A stretch of 64,000 bases of DNA from Pseudobythopirellula maris (GCF_007859945.1 NZ_SJPQ01000002.1:536279-600278); one strand, 5' to 3'; numbered from the stretch's first letter, positions 21,967 through 31,535 are shown. Notes: generated by a model from the sequence alone, not told the origin. Translations and numbers: made by a program.

Positions 21967-22392
21967 GAGGTCGACTCCAGGAAGGGAAGTAATTGGGGGG
22001 ACGGGTAAGGTGGGAATAGAAAACCGCCCCAGGCAGTTGGAGGAGTATCTGGCCAGCGTATTAAGATTGAATGAACCTGAAGCGCAAATGGTGTGAAAGG
22101 TGGTGTAAGCCGACCTCGCACCTGCGGCTTCACGCACCAGTCTAACCTGCAAGCCTGAATCGCCTGCCGACTTTTCCGGATATGCCGGCTGTAGCTGATG
22201 TGCCGGTAATTCCTTTCGATCGCGTCGTACCAACGAGGGATAGCGCCCTTCGAGGTTTAGCTGGCTTCCGATGAAAGTCGACTCTCATCAGCAGGGTCCG
22301 CTATGGGGGAGTGTTCGCCAGGATGGCGAGCACGATGGCAAGGCCTATGGGGAGCTCTCTCCCCGGACACAATCGCAAGGAAGCGCTACCAG
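21967..22392. other. Divergent intergenic region
   Basis: 426 nt between the starts of the minus-strand PEP-CTERM gene and the porin gene. It is lower in GC around 22040-22200 and must carry both promoters. No gene or RNA is evident. Confidence 0.4.
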
Positions 22393-24009
22393 ATGACCTT
22401 ATCCGCCCTGCGCGCCCGCCGCGGCACGCCCGCGAGCTCTCTCGCTTATCTGGCCGCGGCAATGTTGTTCGCTGCTGTCGCCACACAGACAACCCTGGGC
22501 CAGACGCCCCCCGACCATAAGGCGCCCACTGCGGCGCCCGAAGCGGCTTCGCCAACGGCTACTCCGCCGCTGGACGACGAGCCGCGCCGGCTGCCCACGA
22601 GCGGCGACGCGCCCGGCGATGATCGACAGACCCCCTACGACTCGATCGCGCTGGCCGCAGCCGTCGAGCCGGCGGGCGACTTCGCGGCGTACGACCAACG
22701 GCTCGCCGCCCTGGAAGAAAAGTACGCCGGCCTCGCCGACGAGAACGCCGCGCTGAAGAAGAGCCTCAAGGGCTACGCGCAGTCGGGACACAGCGGCGCC
22801 ACGATGAAAGTCAACGGCCGCATCCACGCCGACATGTGGAACTTCCCCGAATCGAGCGCGGGCGTGAACGGGTTCGAGTCGGGCGACCCGGCGGTCACGC
22901 CGCAAGACCGCCTCGGTTTCCGCCGCATGCGTTTCGGCGTGAAGGGCAAGCTGCCGTACAACATGCTCTACAAGATCGAGATGGAGTTCGCCGGCGGCAG
23001 CAACCCCGAGTTCCGCGACGCCTACCTCGGCTGGGACGACATGAGTTGGTTGCACACGGTGCTCATCGGCAATCAGAAACGCCCTTACGGTTTGGACCAC
23101 CTCAACAGCAGCCGCTACAACGTGTTTATCGAGCGCCCGTTCGTCATCGAGGCGATCAACCAAGACGCTCGGCGTTTTGGGGTTTGCTCGTACGGCTTGT
23201 CCGATGACGAGGCGTGGAACTGGCGGTACGGCGTGTTCAATCAACGCCTGATCCAGGACGAGGGGAACTACGTCAGCGACCACTTGCAGGGGCAGATCGC
23301 CGGGCGGTTGGCCAACACGATCTGGTACGACGAATCGTCCGGCGGCCGCGGCTACGCCCACTGGGCCTTGGCCGGCACGTGGGCCGACACCGATGGGAAC
23401 GCGGCGGCCGACAACTTCGCCGACTCGGGGATCAACGAGGCCCGGTTCCGCCACCGCCCCGAGGCCCGCACCGACCAGCGTTGGCTCGACACCGGCGTGA
23501 TCGCCGGCGCCGACGATTACTCCTTGCTCGCTCTCGAGGGCCTTGTGAACATCGGCCCCACGCAGCTCGTGGGCGAGTACCAGCGTCTGTGGCTCGACCG
23601 CAACGCCGGCGACGAGCTCGACTTCCACGGCGGCTACGTCTACCTGTCGTACTTCCTGACCGGCGAGCACATCCCGTGGGAGCGCAAGAGCGGCACCCTC
23701 GGTCGCGTCAAGCCGTTCGAGAACTTCTTCCTCGTCGACCGCTGCAGTGGCGCGGGCCACGGCTACGGCCTCGGCGCCTGGCAGGTGGCGGTCCGCTGGT
23801 CGTACGCCGACTTCAGCGACCAAGACATCCAAGGAGGCGTCGGCGAGAGCGTCACGCTGGGGCTCAACTGGCACTGGACCCCCTACGCCCGCATGCAATT
23901 CAACTACATCTACGGCGACATCGAAGAGAACGCCGACAACGCCCCCGTCGGCGCCCCGGTCCACGGCACGTACCAGATCGTCGGCACGCGGGTGATGGTC
24001 GACTTCTGA
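22393..24009 (+). CDS. Phosphate-selective porin (OprP/OprO)-like
   Basis: 538 residues from ATG 22393, preceded by AAGGAA eight bases upstream. A signal peptide ends near TTLGQ. Residues 90-130 contain a coiled-coil segment (YDQRLAALEEKYAGLADENA ALKKSL), probably a trimeric periplasmic stalk. From about 135 the beta-barrel has the OprP family pattern: GFRRMRFGVKGKLPYNMLYK, IEMEFAGGS, FRDAYLGWDD, VLIGNQKRPYGLDHLNSS, and a closing strand ending VGTRVMVDF with the usual terminal Phe. It is an outer-membrane channel, likely anion-selective, but the substrate is not established. The cysteine-rich gene starts 76 nt downstream, and a terminator follows that gene. Confidence 0.88.
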   Translation: MTLSALRARRGTPASSLAYLAAAMLFAAVATQTTLGQTPPDHKAPTAAPEAASPTATPPLDDEPRRLPTSGDAPGDDRQTPYDSIALAAAVEPAGDFAAYDQRLAALEEKYAGLADENAALKKSLKGYAQSGHSGATMKVNGRIHADMWNFPESSAGVNGFESGDPAVTPQDRLGFRRMRFGVKGKLPYNMLYKIEMEFAGGSNPEFRDAYLGWDDMSWLHTVLIGNQKRPYGLDHLNSSRYNVFIERPFVIEAINQDARRFGVCSYGLSDDEAWNWRYGVFNQRLIQDEGNYVSDHLQGQIAGRLANTIWYDESSGGRGYAHWALAGTWADTDGNAAADNFADSGINEARFRHRPEARTDQRWLDTGVIAGADDYSLLALEGLVNIGPTQLVGEYQRLWLDRNAGDELDFHGGYVYLSYFLTGEHIPWERKSGTLGRVKPFENFFLVDRCSGAGHGYGLGAWQVAVRWSYADFSDQDIQGGVGESVTLGLNWHWTPYARMQFNYIYGDIEENADNAPVGAPVHGTYQIVGTRVMVDF

Positions 24010-24085
24010 GTCGCCGCCCATCGACACAACGCCGGGACCCCACCAACACCAACCACCTACGCCCCTACGGGGGAGAGACGCATTC

Positions 24086-24739
24086 ATGAAAACAAACCCC
24101 ATTCGACTGTTCGTCGCGGCTGTGGTTGCAGCCCTGGCATTGGGAACCGCGTCCGCTGACGCGGCCGACAAGAACGAACTCTTGCAGCCGGTTTGCTGGA
24201 ATGAGCCCGCCTGTTCCGCGTCGTGCGACGCGTGCGGCAGCGACACCTGCTACGCCGAAGCCGAAGAGGTGACGGTCGAGAAGCACTGCTGGGAAATCGA
24301 GTGCGAGAAGGTCTGCGTGCCGCCCGTGCGATTCCCCTGGCAGTGCGGCGGCAGCAAGCTGACTCTTTTCAGCTGGCTCGACAAGAATAAATGCGGCGAC
24401 TGCTGCTCCGACGGGTGTTGTAGCGAGGCGTGCTGTGCCGACGCGTGTGGTTGCGGCGCCGGTTGTTGCGAACCGACTTGCGGCTGCGACGGTTGCTGCT
24501 GCGACATGGACTGCGACTGCGAGTCGTGCCCGCCTCTCTGCTGCAACGACAAGCTCAGTTGCCTCTCGCCGTGGGGCTGCAAGGTCCGCTGCGTGCGCGA
24601 TCTTAAAAAGGAGACCTGTGAGGTCACTAAGTGCGAGTACAAGTGGGAAGTCCGCCGGCTGCCCGCTTGTTGCCCCGATGGCTGCTGCGGCGGATCGGGC
24701 TGCTGCGGCGAGTGCTGCTCGACCTGTTGTGAGCCGTGA
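24086..24739 (+). CDS. Extremely cysteine-rich exported protein
   Basis: 217 residues with signal peptide MKTNPIRLFVAAVVAALALG TASADA. I count 45 cysteines, almost one in four residues of the mature protein, mostly in CC, CxC and CxxC groups (CCSDGCCSEACCADACGCG). A Cys-poor strip, KLTLFSWLDKNK, and a C-terminal strip, CEVTKCEYKWEVRRLP, suggest a repeated two-part design. After export, the cysteines could form many disulfides or bind metal; neither is shown. It follows the porin gene closely and the pair ends at a strong terminator, so they are likely one operon. I do not recognise the family. Confidence 0.85.
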   Translation: MKTNPIRLFVAAVVAALALGTASADAADKNELLQPVCWNEPACSASCDACGSDTCYAEAEEVTVEKHCWEIECEKVCVPPVRFPWQCGGSKLTLFSWLDKNKCGDCCSDGCCSEACCADACGCGAGCCEPTCGCDGCCCDMDCDCESCPPLCCNDKLSCLSPWGCKVRCVRDLKKETCEVTKCEYKWEVRRLPACCPDGCCGGSGCCGECCSTCCEP

Positions 24740-24761
24740 GCTGTTAGCTACGACAAATAAC

Positions 24762-24798
24762 AAACCCCGCGGCGACCAAGGTCACCGCGGGGTTTTTT
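24762..24798 (+). terminator. Rho-independent terminator
   Basis: AAACCCCGCGG and CCGCGGGGTTT pair perfectly around a twelve-base loop, followed by a run of T. It closes the porin/cysteine-rich operon; the A-rich left side could also serve the convergent Hsp20 gene. Confidence 0.92.
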
Positions 24799-24826
24799 CG
24801 TTGCCGGTCCGAGTTGCCTCTCCGGC

Positions 24827-25303
24827 TTAGCCGCGGCGGATCTCGATCCGCTTGGGCTGCGCCTCGGGCCGCTTGGCGATCGACACGCTCAGCACGCCGT
24901 CGGTCAGCGACGCCTCGATCGTGTCGGGGTCAACCGTCTCGGGCAGCGAGAGCCGTCGCACCGTCTTGCCGAACGTACGCTCGTTGAAGAGCGGCGTGCG
25001 GGTCGGTTGACTCTCTTCGTCCTGCGGCTCAGGCAGAGCGGGCGTCGGCCGTTCGACCGAGACGCTCAGCTCTCCCTTGTCGAAAGTGATCTCGACGTGC
25101 TCCTCCGTCACGCCGGGGGCGTCAAACTCCAGCCGCAGCCGGTCGCCCTCTTCCCAGGCGGAGACAGGCAGCCCGCCGCGCACCGCGGTGGCGACCTGCG
25201 ATGTGACCGGGCCGAAGAACTGCCGGAGCAGGCTGTCGACGTCGGCCATCGGGCCCGTGGGGAGGTAATTGCTAACTCGGTTTGTGGGGGTTGTGTGGGA
25301 CAT
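24827..25303 (-). CDS. Small heat-shock protein, Hsp20/alpha-crystallin
   Basis: ATP-independent chaperone that holds unfolding proteins. 158 residues. The alpha-crystallin domain runs from about residue 48 to 155: VSAWEEGDRLRLEFDAPGVT, EEHVEITFDKGELSVSVERP, and the strand FGKTVRRLSLPETVDPDTIE ASLTDGVLSVSIAKRPEAQP. The C-terminal RIEIRRG corresponds to the I-x-I region used in oligomer assembly. A good AGGAG lies eight bases before the ATG. Single gene, convergent with the porin operon. No CIRCE-type inverted repeat was seen upstream. Confidence 0.94.
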   Translation of the reverse strand: MSHTTPTNRVSNYLPTGPMADVDSLLRQFFGPVTSQVATAVRGGLPVSAWEEGDRLRLEFDAPGVTEEHVEITFDKGELSVSVERPTPALPEPQDEESQPTRTPLFNERTFGKTVRRLSLPETVDPDTIEASLTDGVLSVSIAKRPEAQPKRIEIRRG

Positions 25304-25590
25304 GGTGTGGCTCTCCTATCGAATGGGGGTATTGATCGCCCCTGTTCGGCGGGGCGTGACTGCTGAATTGCCGGCCGAGGTAACCCAGCCGGTCGCGACA
25401 GGCTTTCAACACCTCTTAATGCAAGACCGGCGCCAATCTCCCACTAAAGACCTAAACCATTGCCTATCAATCGCTTACGGAATGTTAAGAAACGGCGAAG
25501 CACGTCAATGCAGCCATATTGGCAGCCGCAACCCCGGTTGCGGCCGAGGAGAACACACCCCAAGGGCGCCATTATGGCGCCCGTCGAGCG

Positions 25591-26085
25591 TCAGCCCTGC
25601 GAAGCGGCTGTGACCACGTAAGAACCGGCAAACAAGACCGCTGGGCGGTCCTCCGACTGCCCGGTGATCTCGACGAAGTGGTCGAGCTTCGCCTGCCCTT
25701 TTTCGGTGAGCATTTCGACGAAGTGCGAGCGGTCGACTTCGGCCACCACCCGGCAACGGGCCGCCACGGTCGTGGTCTCGATCGGCTCGTGGTACTTGAT
25801 CGAGCTGCGGCGGATGACGATGGTCCCCGCCAAGCCATACTCCTGCATCAACAAGTAGGTCATGCCCCAGCCCGCCACGGTGCAGAGCGTGTTGAGACTG
25901 CCTGCAAAGGCGGTGGCGTGGGGATTGCGGTTCGGCGCGAGCGGCATCGCCACCCAAAGCCCCGTGGCGTCACGCCGCTGGACACGCACGTCCATGTGCT
26001 CGGTGACGGGGATTTCCGCCCGGATCAGCCGTTCCAGATCGGTCAGAAGGGCCGCTCTGGCCGTTTGCGTGGTGGTCTCGGGCAT
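25591..26085 (-). CDS. Hotdog-fold thioesterase, YiiD C-terminal type
   Basis: 164 residues from MPETTTQTARAALLTDLERL; an earlier ATG at 26136 is possible. The sequence fits the putative thioesterase domain found at the C-terminus of YiiD: MPLAPNRNPHATAFAGSLNT LCTVAGWGMTYLLMQE, then SSIKYHEPIETTTVAARCRV and the closing strand FAGSYVV. The N-H-x-T-A-F-A-G-S segment is the hotdog active-site helix. It presumably hydrolyses an acyl-CoA or acyl-ACP; substrate unknown. Divergent from the YhaO/YhaN-like operon. Confidence 0.75.
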   Translation of the reverse strand: MPETTTQTARAALLTDLERLIRAEIPVTEHMDVRVQRRDATGLWVAMPLAPNRNPHATAFAGSLNTLCTVAGWGMTYLLMQEYGLAGTIVIRRSSIKYHEPIETTTVAARCRVVAEVDRSHFVEMLTEKGQAKLDHFVEITGQSEDRPAVLFAGSYVVTAASQG

Positions 26086-26427
26086 CGGGGAGCGTGTCGT
26101 CGAAACGGGGGCTAACGAGGTCGAATAGAGAAGCACCCGATGCTATCCGATCGCGTGGGCTGTCTCCATAGCGTTCACAGAGGGCCGCCTCCGGGCGCCT
26201 GCTGCCACATCGATTGGCCCGCTGCCCCCTTGCCGCGGCAGGCCGCGGCAAGAATCTGCGGAAGTTGGGAAAGCTGAAGTTGGAGTGAGCGGCCACTCTG
26301 GGTAAATTGTGCGGACCTCGTGCGAGTGCGGCGACAGCCCCGCTCGCAGCGCTTGCCCCATCATTTCCGACGGGCCGCGAGGCGACAAACGCCCGACGAC
26401 ACGACCCCACCGGCAAGGAGGCACGGG
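26086..26427. other. Divergent intergenic region with a short palindrome
   Basis: 342 nt between divergent genes. CTTGCCGCGGC and GCCGCGGCAAG form an 11-nt perfect inverted repeat around two bases at 26229-26252, without a T-run. It could be an operator. Otherwise nothing is recognised. Confidence 0.4.
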
Positions 26428-27657
26428 ATGGCCCCGCGGCAACCCCTGCGGCTGGTCCACGCCAGCGACCTACGGATCGACCGCCCCCTGTATGGACTCG
26501 CCGGCGCGCCCGACGCGATGCGCACGCGGCTGCGCGACGCGCCGCTCGAGGCGGCCGACCGCGTTTTCGATTGCGTGCTCACCGAGAACGCCGACGCGTT
26601 GCTCCTGTCGGGCGACGTGATCGACTTGCGAGCGTGCGCCCCGCGCGAACTCGTGTTTCTCGTCGAGCGATTCAAGCGGCTCGAGAACCACGGCGTGCCG
26701 GTCTTCTGGGCCGGCGGCCGGCTCGACCCGCCGAGCGCCTGGCCGAGATCGACGCCGCTGCCGGAGAATGTCACGGTCTTCCCCGCCGGCCGTGTCGACA
26801 CGCACCCGCTGGTGCGCAACGGCCAAACGATCGCCGTCGTGCAGGGCGTCAGCCGGCCCGAAGACGCCGAGATCGACGCCAGCGGTTTCCACCGCGACGC
26901 GCACGGCAATTTCACCGTGGGTGTCGCCTACGGCACGAGCGACGCCGCGGGCAAGGAAGGGGACCGCGTCGACTACATGGCCCTGGGCGGACGCGTGCGT
27001 CGCGCCACCGTGGACCACGAGCCGGGCGTCGCCCACTTCGCCGGCTCGCCGCAGGGCCGCAACCCGCGCGAGGCGGGCCCCTCGGGCTGCACCGTGGTGC
27101 AGGTCGACGAGGAGGGCAAAACAAAGACACGGTTCGTCGCGACCGACTCGATCCGCTGGGCCGAGGAGTCGCTCGAGTTCACGGCCGGCACGACCGCCGA
27201 CCAGCTCAAGTCGCGGCTCCGCGAACGGCTCGACAAGCTCGTGGCCAAGACCAAGGGGGTCGACCTGCTGGTCACCTGGCGTTTGCACGGCGCCGGCCCG
27301 TTGGTGGTCGAACTGCGTGAGGAAGGCTTGGCCGGCGAGTTGCTCGCCGACTTGCAAGGCCGCACGAATCTCAACAGCCAATACTGCTGGAGCTACGCGC
27401 TCGCCTGCCACGACCCGTACGAGCCGCCGCTCGAGCTGCTCGACCAAGAGACGATCCTCGGCGACCTGCTGCGACAAACCGGGGTGCTGCGGCGCAACGA
27501 GGCGTTCGTCTTGGACCTTGGCGACATGCTCCCCAAGCCGCTGCCCGATCCTTCGCTCGCCGACTTCGCCAAAGACCGCGACCACGAAGAGCGTGACGAC
27601 CTGTACAACCGCGCCGCCAAACTCGGCGTCGCCCTGATGACGGAGGGCGAGCGATGA
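26428..27657 (+). CDS. YhaO/SbcD-like metallophosphoesterase lacking its metal-binding histidines
   Basis: 409 residues; ATG at 26428 is preceded by AAGGAGG. The overall match is to the Mre11/SbcD/YhaO calcineurin-like nucleases: LVHASDLRIDRPLYGL, LLLSGDVIDL, VPVFWAGGRLDPP, YMALGGRVRRATV and FAGSPQGRNPREAGPSGC line up with the family blocks in order. The expected DxH is D14-L-R16, the expected GNHD is G-G-R98-L-D, and the expected GHxH is G-G-R189-V-R191. Thus the key histidines are replaced, mostly by arginine. Only the Asp residues of the first two motifs remain. I infer a catalytically inactive scaffold or DNA-binding subunit. It overlaps the ATPase gene by four bases (ATGA), so the two are translationally coupled. 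Confidence 0.85.
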   Translation: MAPRQPLRLVHASDLRIDRPLYGLAGAPDAMRTRLRDAPLEAADRVFDCVLTENADALLLSGDVIDLRACAPRELVFLVERFKRLENHGVPVFWAGGRLDPPSAWPRSTPLPENVTVFPAGRVDTHPLVRNGQTIAVVQGVSRPEDAEIDASGFHRDAHGNFTVGVAYGTSDAAGKEGDRVDYMALGGRVRRATVDHEPGVAHFAGSPQGRNPREAGPSGCTVVQVDEEGKTKTRFVATDSIRWAEESLEFTAGTTADQLKSRLRERLDKLVAKTKGVDLLVTWRLHGAGPLVVELREEGLAGELLADLQGRTNLNSQYCWSYALACHDPYEPPLELLDQETILGDLLRQTGVLRRNEAFVLDLGDMLPKPLPDPSLADFAKDRDHEERDDLYNRAAKLGVALMTEGER

Positions 27658-30600
27658 AACTCACCGACCTGCAAGTCGACGGCTTCGGCGTTTGGACCGG
27701 CCTCGAGCTGCGGCGCCTCTCGCCCGAGGTGACCGTGTTCTACGGCCCCAACGAGGCCGGCAAGACAACGCTGCTCAATTTCCTGCGGGCGATGTTCTAC
27801 GGCCTGGGCGCCGAACGGCGCGAGCAGTACCTGCCCCCGCTGGGCGGCGGCAAGCCGGGCGGCAGGCTCGGCCTGGCGGGCGACGACGGACCGTTCGACG
27901 CGCTGCGGCACATCGAGCGCGGCGTCGACGACCGCGGCCGCGTCGTCGTGCGGCTGCCCGACGGCGAAGAGCACGGCGACCGCCTGCTGCGCGAGGGGCT
28001 CGAGGGGGTCGACGAGCGGACTTACAACAACGTCTTCTCGGTCGGGCTGGACGAGATCAACGAGCTCGGCGCGCTCGAGGGCGCCGAGGCGGCGATGTGG
28101 ATCTACCGGCTCACCTCGGGCCTCGACAGCGTGTCGCTGTACGACGTGATCCAAGGCCTGCACAAGAGCCGCCGCCGCTTGCTCGACGAACCGGGCAAAC
28201 CATCGGAGGCGGCCGAGCTGCTCGCCAAGCGCGAGCGGCTGCAGAACGACATCGGCGAGCTGACCCTGTCGAGCCGGGCGTGGTCGAAGCTCTCGATCGA
28301 AGTGGCCGAGGCCGACGCCCAGGCCGGGCAGCTCAAGAGCGAGATCAAGGAGCTCGAGGCGCGCGTGCGGCGGCTCGAGATCGCCCGCGACCTGAAACCC
28401 CGCTGGGCCGACCGCGAGCGTGTTTCCGAAGAGTTGGTCCGCTTCGCCGGGCTGCACCAGCTGGGCTCGAACGCCATCGGCCAGCTCGACGAGCTCAACG
28501 AGCAGATCGAGGAGCACGAGCGTCAGCGGGCGATCTTGCGTGGCCAACGCAAGCAGCTCCACGAGGAGGTCCAAGAGCTCGGCGTCAACGACGCGCTGCG
28601 CCGCAGTTGCTGCCGGCTCGACGCCCTCGGCGAGCAGCAGGAGTGGCTCGTGTCGCTCGAGCGCCAGATCGCCGAAGCCTGCTCCGAGGCCGACCGTGTC
28701 GAGGCGCTGCTCGCCGCCGAGCGGACGCGGCTGGGACGGCTGTGGCGTCGCGACGAGCCGCGGACGACCGACGACGAAGAGCCGCGTCGCAAGCGGCGCG
28801 AGGAACGGTCCACCGACCGCGACAGCGAGAGCCGCGAAGAGCGCCGTGCCCGCCGCGAGAAGAGCGAGCGTCGCAACCGTGTCGACCTCCGCGAGGACGA
28901 AGCCTCGTCTTCCCGTCGCGAGAGCACGCCGCGTCGCAAGTCGGCCGGCCAAGCCGCGGCCCTGCCCGAAGAAGACCTCATCGAGCGGCTCACCCCGAAG
29001 GCGGCGGCCCTCGAGTCGGCGCGCGAGACCGTCACCGAGGCGCGACGCGACCTCGACAACAAGCGTGGCGCCGAGCTGAAGTACTCGTCCCAGATCGAGT
29101 CGACCCTCACCTCGGGCGACAAGCTCGGCCTGCCGACCGACATCGAAGAGGCGGGCGACCTGGTGGCCCAGCTCCGCACGCGGCAGAAGGCCGAGCAGAA
29201 GGCCGAGCAACTGCGGCGCCAGATCCGCGACGTCGAGCGGCGACAGCGTGACCTAGCCGACCGGCAGCTGATGCCGATCGAGCCGTACCTGCTGCTGCTG
29301 GGCGTGTCGGTCGCCGGCGCGATGATGGTCGCTTACCCGTTCGTCAGCGCGTCGGCCGAGCCGGGCGGCTTCATGACGCTGCTCGGCCTGGTGGCGATGG
29401 GCGCCCCGCCGTTGCTCTACTTCTTCGTGAGCGACAACGCGGCCGAGAGCCTCGAATCGTGCGAGCGTGAGGCGGAGATCGCCGAGCGCGAGCTGAAGGA
29501 AGCCGAGCGCGAGCTCGACCTGCTGAACGACGAGCTGCCGCTGCAGCAGGGCGCTGTCGCCTCGCGGCTGCAGCACGCCGAGCGGCACCTCGACGAGCTC
29601 GAGAAGATGCTGCCCGTGGAGACCGAACGCCGCCGGGCGAACCAGCAGGTCGAGGAATCGGGGCGGTTCCTCACCGAAGCCGAAGAAGAGCAGGCCGCCG
29701 CCGAGAAGGAGTGGCGTTCAGCGCTCCGCTCGCTCGGCCTGAGCGACCGGATGAGCCCGAGCGACCTCACGCTGCTCGTCGCCCAGCGTCAGCAACTCGA
29801 GGAGCTCGAGTCGCGCGCCGTCCTGCGCCGCGAAGAGGCCGACCACCGCCAGCGTGAGCACGAACGGATCGTCGACCGCATCACGGCGCTCGCCGAGGAG
29901 GCCGATCTCGTCCTGCTGACCGACGCCGAGGAGCCCGCCGGCCCGGTCCCCCAGCTCGAGCACCTGCTGAGCGAGCGGCGCCTGCAACAGTCGCGCATCG
30001 ACCACCGCAAGAAACTCATCGAGCGCAGCAAGCAGCTCAAGATCAAGCAGCACAAGCACGGCAAGGCGTCGCAGCGGCTCGAAGAGCAGCGTGAGGCGAT
30101 GTTCCTCGCCGCCTCGGTCGAGAGCGAAGAAGAGTTCCGCCAGCTCGCCGACGAGTTGGCCGAGGCCTCGCGGCTGGTCGAGCGCCGCGAGCGGCTCACC
30201 CGCGAGATCGCCGCCGCAATCGGCCCCAAGAGCAGCGAAGAAGACTACGCCGAGCTGCTGGGCGCCGAGCAGATCCTGCGGCTCGACCGCATGTTCGACG
30301 AACTGACCGACGAGCACGCCGCGCTCGAGTCGCGACTGCAAGAAACGCTCGCCCGCCGCGGGTCGCTCGAGGAGCAGCGCCGCGCGATGATCGACGACAC
30401 GTCGCTCGCCGACAAGCGGGTCGAACTCGACCTGGTCGAGGCGCAGATCGAGCGGGTCCGCGACCGCTGGCGCGAGCGGGCGGCGGTGGGCCAAATGCTC
30501 GAGCTGATCCGCAGCGACTACGAGGCGAACCGCCAGCCGGAGACGCTCGTCGAGGCCTCCAAGCACCTCAACAAACTCACCGCCGGGCGTTACCCGCGGG

Positions 30601-31535
30601 TCTGGACCCCGCTGGCCGATGATGTGCTCATTGTCGAGGACCACGAGGGACGGTCGATCCCCGTGGAGAACCTCAGCCGCGGCACGCGTGAGCAGTTGTT
30701 CCTCTCGGTGCGGATGGCGATCGTGGCGATGTACGCCCGCCGCGGGGTGCAGCTGCCGATGATCCTCGACGACGTGCTGGTGAACTTCGACGCGGGCCGC
30801 GCCAAGGCCGCCGCCCGCGTGCTCACCGACTTCGCCCGCCAGGGTCACCAGTTGCTGCTGTTCACGTGCCACGAGCACGTGTGGGAGATGTTCCGCGAAC
30901 TGGGAACCGACTGCCGCCGCCTGCCGAACCGCTACGCCGGCGAGGAGCCGCTCGAGCCCGAACCGCTCGAAGAGGCGATCACCGAAGAGACCCCAGCGGA
31001 GCCCAATGAGGATCTGATCGAGGAAGTCGTCGAAGAGATCGCCGAGGAAGTCGTCGAAGAGCCCGCGCCCGTTGAACCCGTCATCGAAGAGCCGGCGCCC
31101 GCCTACGTGGCTGCGGTGTACGAGGACCTCGAGCCCCCGACCCGCGTTCGCACCGTCACCACGACCGAGGTGGTCGAAGTCGAAAGCGAAGCAGAGCCGT
31201 TTACGGAACCCGTCGAGACCGAGCTCGAGCTCGAGACAACCGTCGCCGAGTACCTAGAGACGCCGATCGACTGGGCCGAGCGCGAAGAGCGCCCGCTCGA
31301 TCCGCCCGGCGAACCGGTCGAGGTCGAGTACGCCCGCGTGGGTGGTCAGCGGGCGCCACGGGCCGAACAAGAGCTTCCGCTCACGGCCCCCGAGCGACAC
31401 GAAACGCCGTACGAAGAGGAAAGCCCATACCCCAACGGCGACTCCTGGCTCGCCGAAGCCGAGGCCGAGTACCGGCTCGACGAGAACCGCAGCGTGATGG
31501 AAGAGCTGCTGTGGGACGGCGGCGACGGGCGGTGA
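27654..31535 (+). CDS. YhaN-like SMC/Rad50-type ATPase with membrane hairpin and acidic tail
   Basis: 1293 residues. The start MKLTDLQVDGFGVWTGLELR has Walker A GPNEAGKTTL at 31-40. Long coiled coils follow, broken by a Ser/Arg/Glu-rich patch near 370-430 and by two hydrophobic stretches at about 544-595 (PYLLLLGVSVAGAMMVAYPF and LLGLVAMGAPPLLYFFV), as in YhaN, suggesting membrane attachment at the tip. The ATPase resumes with signature NLSRGTREQLFLSVRMAI near 1005 and Walker B LPMILDDVLVNFD near 1035. No CxxC zinc hook is seen. The last 200 residues are Glu/Pro-rich and low-complexity. It is the partner of the YhaO-like gene by a four-base overlap. A role in DNA processing at the membrane is inferred. 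Confidence 0.88.
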   Translation: MKLTDLQVDGFGVWTGLELRRLSPEVTVFYGPNEAGKTTLLNFLRAMFYGLGAERREQYLPPLGGGKPGGRLGLAGDDGPFDALRHIERGVDDRGRVVVRLPDGEEHGDRLLREGLEGVDERTYNNVFSVGLDEINELGALEGAEAAMWIYRLTSGLDSVSLYDVIQGLHKSRRRLLDEPGKPSEAAELLAKRERLQNDIGELTLSSRAWSKLSIEVAEADAQAGQLKSEIKELEARVRRLEIARDLKPRWADRERVSEELVRFAGLHQLGSNAIGQLDELNEQIEEHERQRAILRGQRKQLHEEVQELGVNDALRRSCCRLDALGEQQEWLVSLERQIAEACSEADRVEALLAAERTRLGRLWRRDEPRTTDDEEPRRKRREERSTDRDSESREERRARREKSERRNRVDLREDEASSSRRESTPRRKSAGQAAALPEEDLIERLTPKAAALESARETVTEARRDLDNKRGAELKYSSQIESTLTSGDKLGLPTDIEEAGDLVAQLRTRQKAEQKAEQLRRQIRDVERRQRDLADRQLMPIEPYLLLLGVSVAGAMMVAYPFVSASAEPGGFMTLLGLVAMGAPPLLYFFVSDNAAESLESCEREAEIAERELKEAERELDLLNDELPLQQGAVASRLQHAERHLDELEKMLPVETERRRANQQVEESGRFLTEAEEEQAAAEKEWRSALRSLGLSDRMSPSDLTLLVAQRQQLEELESRAVLRREEADHRQREHERIVDRITALAEEADLVLLTDAEEPAGPVPQLEHLLSERRLQQSRIDHRKKLIERSKQLKIKQHKHGKASQRLEEQREAMFLAASVESEEEFRQLADELAEASRLVERRERLTREIAAAIGPKSSEEDYAELLGAEQILRLDRMFDELTDEHAALESRLQETLARRGSLEEQRRAMIDDTSLADKRVELDLVEAQIERVRDRWRERAAVGQMLELIRSDYEANRQPETLVEASKHLNKLTAGRYPRVWTPLADDVLIVEDHEGRSIPVENLSRGTREQLFLSVRMAIVAMYARRGVQLPMILDDVLVNFDAGRAKAAARVLTDFARQGHQLLLFTCHEHVWEMFRELGTDCRRLPNRYAGEEPLEPEPLEEAITEETPAEPNEDLIEEVVEEIAEEVVEEPAPVEPVIEEPAPAYVAAVYEDLEPPTRVRTVTTTEVVEVESEAEPFTEPVETELELETTVAEYLETPIDWAEREERPLDPPGEPVEVEYARVGGQRAPRAEQELPLTAPERHETPYEEESPYPNGDSWLAEAEAEYRLDENRSVMEELLWDGGDGR

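Noticed and set aside
24086-24739. Antisense Gln/His/Ser-rich frame opposite the cysteine-rich gene
   Set aside because: It is the complement of Cys codons; the plus strand has the signal peptide, operon position and terminator.
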